A stretch of DNA of 64,000 nt from Closterium sp. Naga37s-1 (Eukaryota; Streptophyta; Zygnematophyceae; Desmidiales; Closteriaceae): NCBI GenBank assembly GCA_947471745.1, contig CANJKZ010000108.1:1527001-1591000 (forward strand). Direction: 5' to 3'. Both the position numbers and the translations under genes were made by a program. Below, in pieces: positions 9,354-19,024 of this stretch. Each line of letters begins with the position of its first letter. Positions within the stretch are counted from its first letter, which is position 1. Below the pieces are notes generated by a model, which had not been told where the DNA came from, did not search any database, and worked only from the letters and a program-made list of their open reading frames with translations.

Positions 9354-11663
9354 ATGGTAGACCACGAGGTCAATCCAGGCGTAGAGGATACCCTGCAGGC
9401 GCGATTGGATGGTGTTCGGGCACGCAATGAGCCTGGCGAGTACGGCGAGGCGGACTTGGAGATTCTGCTCCTAGGAACTCGTGCGCAGTGGGCGCATGAG
9501 CACCCCCCTCCCCGTGCTGAAGCGGACGGCGAGTCCGCCTCTCCCCGACCGGTGCACAACGAAGGTGACGGCGGCAATGTTGTCGGCGGTGGAAGCACGA
9601 GGGTTCGCGGAGTGATTCGGGCCGCTGACGTCGGCGTTGGCGGAGTGCAAACGCAAGTGCTGCGATCGTCTTTGACTGGAGGAAGCTCGAACGGCAACGT
9701 CGATGGTCGACGTCAATCTCCTCAGCGGAGCGGAGTCAGGCCGACTTCGGCGACTCATACGTCGGGTGGTCGAGACGGAGGCATTGCGCCGGCGTACGGC
9801 TACTTCAAATTTTTGCCGGACAAGATCGCTGTGCCGAAGCCGCTCGAAGGACGCCACGACTTAATCACATGGATAGAATCCATCGAGCCTTAGCTGGAGA
9901 TCGCCGGATTGAAGAAGTTCGTCGACGGCAATGTGGAGACGCCGGACGAAGACGACTCTGAACTCTGGGCGGAATTTCACGCTGCTCATCTTCTGACCTT
10001 CATGGTCATTTCGAGGTGTTGTTCGCCGCTGGTGCAGGTCGCATTGAAGTCGTGCCGACGTCGAGTGGACGCCGGCTACCAAGCGTGGCAGTACATCATG
10101 CGCACCTACGATCTCTACATCAGCCAACTGGAGAAGAAATTGACTAACATTCGTATGGGGGAGCAGGAATCGGCGACCGAGTACTGCAATCGAGCGCGGC
10201 GAGTGTTGGCCGATCTGCGGATGGCCGGCGTCAAATACTCGGTGGCGTCTTATGTCACGCATGTCATCAGTGGCCTCCCTTTGGGCTTCAATCTGATGCG
10301 CCGGATGCTGACAATCCCTGGCACGCGCGAGACTCTGAACTAGGACTCGCTTTCGAGCCACATCATCCAGGACGAGTTCATGCAAGAGTCTGAGCGGTCC
10401 ACGGAGCTCTTTCCGCAGGCCAACTACGCCGCTCCGACGAAGCAGGGTTGTCAGACGGGGCAGCGTGGGAAGTCGAACGGAGGCGGAGGCGGTGGCGGAA
10501 AGTCGTCGAACACGAAGTCGTCGGAGGGCGCCGACAGCGGGAAGTCTGCGAAAGGCAATGATCGCGGTAGCAGTGGTTCGCGTCGAGGAGGACGCTGCTG
10601 CTACATTTGCGGAGACCCCGACCATCTCTCGTACGACTGCCCTGCCCGCGATGAGTCCGACTACGATCAGAGAGGAAGCTGCGGAAATTCTGAAAACGCC
10701 CGTCGATCAGAGGACGGGAAGTCTGACAGCGGACGTCGTCGTCGAGACAACCAGCCACGCAAGGAGAAGCCTGGGTCGTCAAAAACGCCGTCGACATCAA
10801 AGGCCGGTACCTCGAGCGGCAAGGAAGCCTCTTGTTTGATGGTTGGCGTGGTCGAGTCAACTATTTCGCTGGCGTCGGAGGCTGGAGAAGACTTCCAGGC
10901 GGTCACTGCAGCCGTGCAGGCGAATCCGGCCGTGGTGCTCCTCGACAGCGGCTACTCTCATCATTTGATGGGAACGCGAGAGGCCTTCGTCGACATGAAG
11001 CCAGGAGGCGAAATCCGTCACGTGCGCGGCTTCAACGGGGCGCTTCAGAACGTCGAAGTCTGTGGCACAGTTGCTCTGAAAGGGGAGGCCGGGAAGCCAA
11101 TTCTCATCCCCGACGTGTTGTACGTCCCTGGAGTGCACGCGAACCTGCTGTCGGCTGGTCAGCTGAATGACAACGGCGTGAAGCTGCAGGACGAGGGTGA
11201 CGAGATGCTAGTCGTTTCCGCTGCAGGAGATGTGCTCGGTCGAGCACGCTACACCGGCCGAGTCCTCTGCACCGACCTCTGCCCCTTCTCCTCGAAATCG
11301 ACGATACCTTCGACGGAGGCAGTTGCTCTTCGGACGATCGCCTCGGCGACGAAGTCAACGCCGGACAGGTGGCACGCGAGGCTCGCGCACGTCGGCATCG
11401 ACACGATTAAGAGTTCGGCGAAGCATGAAGTTGCCGTCGGATTGGACATCAAGCAATCGACTGGATCCGATCTGCCGTGTGCCTCCTGCGTCAGCGGCAA
11501 GCTGGCACGGCATACTTTCCCAGAGAAGGGCTCGGATGCTGAAAACGCTCTTGACGTCATCCACATTGACCTCTGCGGCCCCTTCCGTGTGGCTGCCGCG
11601 GATAGGAGCCTCTACTTCCTCCTCCTCAAGGACCGAAAGACTCGCTTTGTGTGGGTCTGTCCG
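9354..11663 (+). pseudogene. Decayed Copia gag-pol, truncated inside integrase (element B)
   Basis: One reading frame runs from about 9354 to 11663, interrupted by two TAG codons (9891 and 10341). The Gag helical part contains TAYQAWQ- and ATEYCNRARR-like Copia signatures. A canonical CX2CX4HX4C zinc knuckle (CCYICGDPDHLSYDC) lies at about 10590-10635. Protease has DSGYS (about 10947), then a GAG-pre-integrase region (RWHARLAHVG ... CASC), then the first integrase Asp (IHIDLCGPF). The frame then runs directly into the right LTR, so the rest of integrase, RT and RNase H are deleted. Both stops sit where a Gln codon is expected, consistent with CAG to TAG decay. This lineage differs from A, C and D: longer LTRs, a different Gag and another primer site. 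Confidence 0.87.
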
Positions 11664-12066
11664 AGGTCAGCCGAATTCGCGCGACTGCGAAACTCTGCGA
11701 AGGCATGCAAAATTCGCTCAGGAGGTTTTAGCGAAATTCAACTTGCGGAACGACATCACGTGCTCGACGGTGGACATCTGACCAAACCGTCGGAACATTC
11801 TCTACCTGGCACCTGCGCAATGTCTCTGACGGTGCAACCGTCTACCTGCACCTACTCGGCAGGTGTGCACCTGCGCGCAGATATTCACCTGCGAATGCAG
11901 CGCTGGCAGGCTGCCCTGCTGCAGCGCTGGCATGTCGCCCTTCTGCTACGCTGGCAGGCCACCCTGTTTCAGCGTGGGGAACCGCTCTGATGCTGCGCTG
12001 GCAGTTCGTCTTGCAGAATGCTTGCTAGGGGTTGCAATGCCATTCTAGTCCTATCGACATGCATGC
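11664..12066 (+). repeat. Right LTR of element B, first part
   Basis: It matches the left LTR from 8675 onward with scattered substitutions, including the ACCTGC-rich section and the CGCTGGCAGG tandem units. It is interrupted after 12066 by a minus-strand LTR element and resumes at 13430. The last five bases (CATGC, 12062-12066) are the target duplication of that insertion. Confidence 0.82.
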
Positions 12067-12191
12067 TGTTAAAGTTTAGAAGAAAGAAGAGGGATGCACT
12101 AGCAAGAATGGGGATACAAATAGCAAAACCTTAGAAGAGTTGTACTCGCTATAGAGCACCCCACTACAGGCTAGAGCATAATATTCTGACA
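12067..12191 (-). repeat. 3' LTR (element sense) of the 12-kb small LTR element
   Basis: 125 bp; on the plus strand it begins TGTTAAAG and ends TTCTGACA. It matches 13296-13424 with a few substitutions and short indels confined to the purine-rich first 25 bases. Confidence 0.88.
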
Positions 12192-13025
12192 CACCCCCAT
12201 AGCCAAAGTGGGGTGTAATCAGCAGAGCAAGCAAAAGAAAACAAGCTCAGGGTGGATCACAATGTCACCACACATTCTGAGCACAAGTACAAGAGGTAGC
12301 AGTTTTATAGTTAACAAATGTAAGCAAAGCTAGAGGCTATCACAGAGGGCAAGTGAAGAGGAGGAGAGACTGTGGGGGAGAGAAGATGGGAGGCGACTGC
12401 TGACGCTGCAGACACACAGACGAGCTGCTGGCTCAGTGGCTACCGGAACAGCGCTCCGGACTACTGGGGTAACTGGCCCCGCGGCTAAAAGTAGCGGCAG
12501 ACGAGCAACGGACCCACGGGCGACTGGCGACTATCGGAGATTGTAGCCTCCGGACTGCTGCTGCTGCTGACGACACGACGACCGCCTCCATTCAACCTCC
12601 CCCAACTGTCCCACCCCCATTTCACACACCCCCTGTTCAAACCCTAGCTCTACTCACACTCCACCCCCCTAGCACCACTCCGTACACTCCCACACATCCA
12701 CCCCCCTCAGCGACAGCTGCAGCAGTGGGAGACGAAGGAGGAGGAGGAGCAGGCGACGCCACACACCCGCCACCCCCCAACCGCCACCCCCCAACCGCCA
12801 CCCCCCAAACCCTAAAAACAGGGTAGGGAGGTAGGGGGGGGGGGGCAACGCGCGGCCCCCTGTAGACGCGACGGGGCAGCAGGGCCGCGCGACGGGGCAG
12901 CAGGGGCCGCGCGCGGCTCCCCTAGGCGGCGCGACGGGGCTGCAGGGGCCGCGCGACGGGGCGACGTGCGGGTCCCCGTCGCCCGTCGCAGCGCCTCCCG
13001 GGGGCGACGCGGCGAGTGACGGGGC

Positions 13026-13170
13026 AGAAACCCGTCGCGCGCCTCGGGGCGCACGGCGGGCAGAAAACCGCCGCGCGCCTCGGGGCGCACGGCGGGCAGA
13101 AAACCGCCGCGCGCCTCGGGGCGCACGGCGGGCAGAAAACCGCCGCGCGCCTCGGGGCGCACGGCGGGAA
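13026..13170. repeat. Tandem repeat, unit about 36 bp, inside the 12-kb LTR element
   Basis: About four copies of a GC-rich unit containing GCCTCGGGGCGCACGGCGGG followed by CAGAAAACCGCCG. Similar but more diverged units occur in element E (about 26020-26160). Confidence 0.85.
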
Positions 13171-13276
13171 GAAAAACTGCCGCACGCCACAGGGCGTGCG
13201 GCACAGAGAGTAGCAGTAGCAGTTGCAGCGGAAGCAACAAGGTGGTGAGCCCACCCACAGGATCGATCCAAGGGGA

Positions 13277-13295
13277 TCGACCTGCTCTGATAGCA
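13277..13295 (-). promoter_or_regulatory. Primer binding site of the 12-kb LTR element
   Basis: Minus-strand sequence TGCTATCAGAGCAGG directly after the 5' LTR. It resembles the TGGTATCAGAGC site complementary to the initiator Met-tRNA 3' end used by plant Copia elements. The last LTR base plus the first two PBS bases form ATG. Confidence 0.75.
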
Positions 13296-13424
13296 TGTTA
13301 AAGTTTAAAAGGAAGAAGGAGGAGGATTGCACTAGCAAGAATGGGGATACAAATAGCAAAACCCTAGAAGAGTTGTACTCGCTATAGAGCACCCCACTAC
13401 AGGCTAGAGCATAATATTCTGACA
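13296..13424 (-). repeat. 5' LTR (element sense) of the 12-kb small LTR element
   Basis: 129 bp, flanked on the outside by CATGC (13425-13429) and on the inside by the primer binding site. Confidence 0.88.
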
Positions 13425-13429
13425 CATGC

Positions 13430-13607
13430 CTCATTGTGTACTCTAATTCTCAATTCTCAATGTTCTTTTCAATTTCTTAGTGGAAACTCTTGCCAAATTT
13501 CTCTGTGAACACAGCAAGTAGTAAGAACGCTACTAGAGCACTACGATCACCCGCACAACCCCGTGCCCTCCTCCGTAGTCCACTCCCGTTGTAGGGTGAC
13601 TCTCCGC
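13430..13607 (+). repeat. Right LTR of element B, second part
   Basis: It continues the LTR interrupted at 12066 and matches 9076-9257, ending CTCTCCGC. The sequence beyond it (TATAGCGAC) has no counterpart at the left LTR. Confidence 0.82.
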
Positions 13608-13834
13608 TATAGCGACATTCGTGGCTACGGCTCGCACCGTGGCGTGTTCAGTTGTCCCTTGAGTACGGTGTCCCCAGTTGCTGTAGGGCCTCGGCATTGG
13701 TCATCGCAGCAGATTCAGCTTCTCCGCCATCGCCATGATGTTGTTGAAGTTGGTGACGCCGCAGAGCAAGATGTTTTGTGCTATTTCGGGCTTTAGGCAC
13801 CAACGTAGCAATCTACGCGTTCGGATCATGCATG

Positions 13835-14278
13835 TACCGTAATTACCTGGGTAATGGACCCCCCAAAATTATAGACCCCCAGGTCGTTAAATGGGGGGGG
13901 GGGGGGGGGGTCGAATGCTATATGCACTTTCGTAATAAACCCCCTTTTCATAAATGTGTCCCAGACTTGACACCACTAACTGTAGAGTGCTTGTTTTGGG
14001 TCAAACTCTGGTGAGGAACTGGTCAATGTGAGTTGATTGGAGCCAATTGACCATGCGTCAGACGCACGTCTGTCGCGTGTCAGGCGGTCAAAATTTCGCT
14101 CAGGCATTATGAAAGTGGTGGCCTTTGATCCTATAACACAAGGGTATTTGACATGACTTCGAAAAAAAATGCACATAGGGTTGCATTTACACCCAGCTAA
14201 TAGCCCCAACCCTTTTTTGTTTTTTTTTTTCCGGGTTAGGATTAAACCCCCGGGTCTATTACCCGGGTAAATACGGTA
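13835..14278. mobile_element. MITE-like inverted-repeat element (444 bp)
   Basis: The left end TACCGTAATTACC... and the reverse complement of the right end TACCGTATTTACC... match at about 24 of 27 positions. The outermost TA on each side could be a TA target duplication, which would suit a Tc1/mariner or Stowaway-type element. No transposase is encoded. A run of about 18 G lies at 13891-13908 and a T-rich stretch near 14213-14230. Confidence 0.72.
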
Positions 14279-16482
14279 TCCCACTTGCTCACACAGCGCA
14301 TATCTACTCGTGTAGTCATGGACCGATCGAAGGTGTCACCAAGTACGCAGCTTCTGACGCGCCGAAATCGAAGCCACGATCAGCTCAAGTCTCCCGCGTA
14401 GACATGCACACCACGCATCCCACATGCGGTACTGGGTCACTTCACAACACGATGGCGCCCAAGGAATCGTAGGTCAGGACGATCCCCCCCTTGCGGTAGT
14501 GGCTTGTGATAGTTTGAGTGGCGATGACATGCCATCAATCCATGGGGGGTCCTCGCAGCAACAACGAATCTTCACCACATCCGACGTGACGTAGATCGCG
14601 TAAAAAACGCGTTCATCGTGAAGATCCATGATGTAGTCCATGGAGGGCGCTGCGCCTTGAGTGGCATGCGTGACGCAATCGCAGAGTCATCGGGTTCCAT
14701 CGTAATATGGTGTTCCCCACGCGACGACTCAATTGAAGTTGTTCCCTTGGGGTGTGTCGTACCGTGTACGTCGCATGCTTCACGTGCGACGCCATCACTT
14801 GCAGCAATCGAGCGTTGTCCCACGATCTCATGTCGAGACGGCGTTGTTGGTACTCGTGGTGCTTGTGCATGTGCAAGGTTTTATGCGCGCTGGAGGGACT
14901 CTCGTTCCGCCTTGAGGGTGGCGATTTCCAGCGAGTTATCGTTCAATTATTGCATCAATTTATTCAGGCGCTCCTGCGTGAGTTCCGGTGAGATCAATTT
15001 GATCCGCCATTCTGATTGGCGTCGGCTTTGCCTAGTGGATAGAAGTAGTCGTTGTTATACGTGCTTACGAGAGAGCACAAGGACGGCTCTAGTGTGGCGT
15101 GAGGCGTCTGCTCCTTCGAGTGAGAATCATTTGTTTGAGAGGAGTTGGAAACCGAAAATGCGTGGTCCAGAAAGGAACGAGGCTGTGATTATAGGTGTTA
15201 CGAGTGCAGTAAAATGAGTGAAGCGAGGATTGCACTAAGGGGTCAAAAGGTAGCAAGTGTGAGCAAAGGCATAAGCGAACACTTTACAACAAAATATGCA
15301 AACGATGACGTGGCGATGCGAGCTAGGCCGTGCTGTTCTGGCAGCGAGGCTCTGACTATTCACAAGACGTAGGCCGACTCGGCCTTGTACAACTGTGTGT
15401 GGTTTGACAAAACTAGCGCGCAAGGTGGCGAACACTACTAATCAGTAACGAGCGAAAAAACGGTCGAGCCCGTAAATAATGATGTACGTGATGAAGTAAG
15501 ATGTGCAGTAAGGAATTTGAAAATCTCCTTAGATACGTGCTTCAACACATAATATTAATTCATTGTAGTAGAACGAACGCACTATGCACAACAAGCACAA
15601 CTTCTACAGTACATGTTGTGTTCCCTCGAGGAAATTCCTCCTTGACATCATGGCCCCGTTCGCCAGCACTTTTGAGGCAGAATCAGGGATGTCAGCAACG
15701 TCTTACTGATGCCGTCGACTAGGGTTTAAGGCATGTCAGCCCCCAAAATTCCAACGGAGCCTACGATTCCGTCCGAGCCAAACGGAATCATTTGGGCCTG
15801 TCTAACACCCCCCAATTTAAACGAAATCAAGGACGTAGGAAACAACATCGCACATTCGTAAGTGTTTTGCCCGATGCCATTCCACGGTTATTCCCCCCCC
15901 CCCTTCGTGGAATTGCAAAAGGATGGCATTGGCATTAGTGTTCAGTTACGGGGATAGCGTTGCAATTGGAAAGTGGGAAGGGCGGCTCTCGATTCCGTTG
16001 CAGGCCTTCCCCTTTCTAGTCAGAAGTTGCTGAAACACCCAAACCTGTTCGGATGGTTCCGCACCCATTTTGAGATTTCAAGGCCATCCTGACGTCGTCA
16101 AACTGGGAAAGGTTTGGCGAACGGGGCCCATATCAAGTAGGCTTTTGATTCCGCCCTCAGAATCCGCCAGCATGTTTCCGAAGGCTAAATTATGGGCGGC
16201 AGACGTCTGGGCTGCACCTTCACGACGGGATGGCATGGCCTGCGAAACAGGCCACTTTGGAGATGGAATCGAGAAGGGAGAACAAACCTTGCGCCTTCCT
16301 GCTCTGGCAACTGGCAAACCCAAGCCCATCCCTTCTGCGCCCAGCCCAAACTGTGGAATGACGAGGGGATGGCATTGGGATTGGGTAGGGCGTAAAACCT
16401 AACATTGCTCTAGAAATTGGACAAACCCCGCTGGCAGATTGGGAATTTGTGCTCGTGCTTGGGCAAATTAAGCATACGCGTG

Positions 16483-16484
<2 letters not shown>
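14279..16484. other. No recognisable gene
   Basis: Only short open frames without recognisable domains were found. A hairpin-forming pair lies at about 15873-15935 (ATTCCACG, then CGTGGAAT around a C-rich loop, with outer GATGCCAT/ATGGCAT arms), which could mark another decayed element. Confidence 0.5.

Positions 16485-16545
<61 letters not shown>
16485..16545. repeat. T homopolymer, 61 bases
   Basis: An uninterrupted T run. On the minus strand it would be a poly(A) tail, so it could mark the 3' end of a retroposed copy lying to its right (from 16546). No target duplication was identified. Confidence 0.9.
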
Positions 16546-16548
<3 letters not shown>

Positions 16549-18043
16549 GTTTTTCACCTAACGCAGCACACAGTGAAAAAAATAATTGCGCCAACATGGC
16601 CATGCAATTTTGCACTACGGGGACCTCTCCTTCCTTTAGCATCCGAGCACATTTTTGGATACACCCTGTTTCTCGACGTTTGGCTACAGTGTTTGAATTT
16701 TCCGGGTTGGTGCTAGTAACCGGGAAAATGCCCACCAGTCAAACAACAAACAGCAGTTTATAAGAGAACAATCGCTATTACGTACGGAGTGCGGCAAATT
16801 GTGCTTCTATGCTATGTTTTAGGACCGTTTTGGACGCGTTGGTGTTATACAAACCGTGCTGTTCATACAGCCGAAGTGCATGTAGCGCGAAACATGGTGT
16901 AGGCGCGAGGGGATTTGCCGGCGAGGATTGTTCTTCCCATGTTCTTGCCGAGCCCTCGCCTAGCCCGAGCATACAGGGGAGTGGAACTTGGTAGTTGGAA
17001 TAGGAATATATTATGATCGTAATCAGTTACATACAAAACCATAGAATACATGAGAATACGGATAAGCAAGCCAACGACCGTTTGGCGTACGTGTGGAACT
17101 TGGAAGCTTGCGCTTGCGCAACACAGCAGCCAATGGCTGCTGATTGGATGGGCGCAGCTTGCGAGGCTGGGATCAAGGGGGGAGTACACATGATGCTCAA
17201 CCCCTGCGCCCGAATTTGCCGTGCACCTGATGGAAAGTTTGCACTCGAGCTTTTTGCGCCAGCCAGTTGCACCCACTTTACAAGCCCCCCGAGCAAGTTG
17301 CCGTGATTATGAACCAATACTAACCACAGAAACCGAAGTCAAACTGTCAACGGGTGCGAATTGACGAAACCTTGAGAAATGCAAGAATCACTTAAACGCC
17401 CAAAGAGTAAGGCAACAGTGGTCTCCTCAAACGAGCATCACATGTAGGTTCGGGGGGTGGCCGCGGGGTAGCAGGGGGGGAGGGAGGGAGGGATTGAGGG
17501 ATGTGGGGGGAAGGGATGGAATGATGGGGGCAGCGCAACTTTCAAAATCCGACGAATCTGTGAGTGTAGCCATCCTTTCGAGATCGAAGGGAACCGCACT
17601 TTACGAATTACTGCTCCTTCACTGATCACTCCCCCTGTAACTGATCACTGCTTCTTGCTTCCTTCCGTTCCGTCAACTTAAGTGCTCCCCCGTGCTGTCA
17701 GCTGCCTCCCTCCTTCAGTTGTGTTGCTCACGTTCCGTTCCCTTTCGTCCCTTCCCAACCAACCAACCCAATCCAACTCCCGTTCTGTCCCTCAACTTCT
17801 CTCCTCTGCTTCCCTCTTGTGCTTCCGTCCTGGTGCTTCTTCATTGTCTTGGGATTTTTTTCTGTACACCGCAGCATAGCACGCACACTTAGCACACCAA
17901 CTCAGCACATTTTTCAGAACCTCACTTGCTGCATGGCCTGCGCTGTCAGATTTGCATGTGACTTGAAGGGAAGCATACGGCATTCGTCAAGGGACGTGCT
18001 GACTCAGCGTTGCTGATGCTTGTGGTTATGGAGCGTAAGAAGC
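16546..18043. other. No recognisable gene; left flank of element C
   Basis: Short open frames only. Positions 17450-17535 are G-rich (GGGAGGGAGGGA-like). The segment up to 18043 was contiguous with 24750 onward before element C inserted, so it is probably the upstream region of the host reading frame that begins at 24881. Confidence 0.5.
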
Positions 18044-18159
18044 TGTCAAAATACAATTGCATGTCTGTAGGCCCATATAGGGTACAACACTTCTAAGGTT
18101 GCCTACTTGTGTTGCTCCCAAACCCTAATGCAACCATTTCCTGTTTCCTGATTCTGACA
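18044..18159 (+). repeat. 5' LTR of element C (116 bp)
   Basis: Matches the 3' LTR except for a 14-bp deletion (the segment around TGTAGTGGGGTAG, probably between the short repeats GTAGGC and GTAGCC) and about three substitutions. Confidence 0.9.
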
Positions 18160-18175
18160 TGGTAGTAGAGTAGGT
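18160..18175 (+). promoter_or_regulatory. Primer binding site of element C
   Basis: TGGTAGTAGAGTAGG directly follows the LTR end TTCTGACA. It corresponds to TGGTATTCAGAGCAGG in element D and to the TGGTATCAGAGC consensus, with mutations. Confidence 0.7.
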
Positions 18176-18239
18176 ACGTTCCTTAGGGCCCACCAAACGT
18201 TCCGCCCTGCCCGGACTTGAAACTTTTTTTTCCTGCCCT

Positions 18240-18841
18240 GCTGCCTAGCGCCAGCGTGCGCCTTACTGCCCTGCCCGCGCCGCCCAGCTGCCCTGCTACT
18301 GAGCGCCCTGCTGCCCTGCCTGAGCGCCGCCCTGCCCGCGCGCGCTCTGCCTGCAGCTGCGCCGCCCTGCATGCCCACGCGCTCTGCACGCGCACCCTGC
18401 TGCCCACAGCGCCAGTGCGCCCTGCTGCCCAGCACGCCAGCGCGCCCCGCTGCCCAGCGCGCCAGCGCGCCCCGCTGCCCGACGCGTCAGCGCGCCCCGC
18501 TGCCCAGCGCGCCCCGCTGCCCAAGGCGCCAGCGCGCCCCGCTGCCCAGCGCGCCAGCGCGCCCCGCTGCCCAGCGCGCCAGCGCGCCCCGCTGCCCAGC
18601 GCGCCAGCGCGCCCCGCTGCCCAGCGCGCCAGCGCGCCCCGCTGCCCAGCGCGCCAGCGCGCCCCGCTGCCCAGCGCGCCAGCGCGCCCCGCTGCCCAGC
18701 GCGCCAGCGCGCCCCGCTCCCCAGCGCGCCAGCGCGCCCCGCTGCCCAGCGCGCCAGCGCGCCCCGCTGCCCAGCGCGCCAGCGCGCCCCGCTGCCCAGC
18801 GCCAAGCGCGCCCTGCTGCCCAGCGCCAAGCGCGCCCTGCT
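18240..18841. repeat. 25-bp GC-rich tandem array in the leader of element C
   Basis: From about 18430 to 18800 the unit CGCGCCAGCGCGCCCCGCTG + CCCAG (25 bp) repeats about 12 times almost perfectly. Flanking copies toward both ends are more diverged. The unit is rich in GCGCGC palindromes. It is followed by an A-rich stretch (18845-18895). Confidence 0.92.
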
Positions 18842-19024
18842 AAACCAAAAAAAAAAAAAAAAAACAAAAAACAAAAACAAAAAAAAAAAAAAAAACCCTC
18901 GGTGCTGCTGCCCTAGGAGCTACTGCCCTATGTGCTACCGCCTGCTGCTGCCGCCCTAGGTGCTGCTGCCACCCGTGTGCTACTACTGCTACGCAGCTGC
19001 TGCTACTAGCTGCCACTGCCTGCC

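Larger units (their letters stand above)
12067..13424 (-). mobile_element. Small non-autonomous LTR element, minus strand (1358 bp)
   Basis: LTRs at 12067-12191 and 13296-13424 bound an internal region without gag, protease, integrase or RT. The 5-bp flanks are CATGC on both sides (12062-12066 and 13425-13429), a clean target duplication. On the minus strand the 5' LTR is followed at once by TGCTATCAGAGCAGG, an initiator-Met-tRNA-type primer binding site, and a TATGGGGGTG purine tract precedes the 3' LTR. Element E at 25805-27302 is a second copy of the family. Their internal 3' parts align, and both keep a short conserved peptide tail (LRLPLLQLSLRG ... EWC), though that may only reflect DNA identity. 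It is presumably mobilised by a Copia element of the A/C/D type, whose LTRs are similar. Confidence 0.9.

Noticed and set aside
9891..10343. Alternative genetic code (TAG = Gln)
   Set aside because: The TAGs occur in decayed transposons; the complete APC4 and PPR-type frames contain no in-frame TAG.
14618..15217. 199-codon plus-strand frame
   Set aside because: No recognisable domain or splice structure. The opposite strand vaguely recalls decayed polymerase sequence, but not enough to support a call.
18296..18916. Pro/Ala/Arg-rich frames on both strands
   Set aside because: Translations of the 25-bp leader array of element C, open in all frames.
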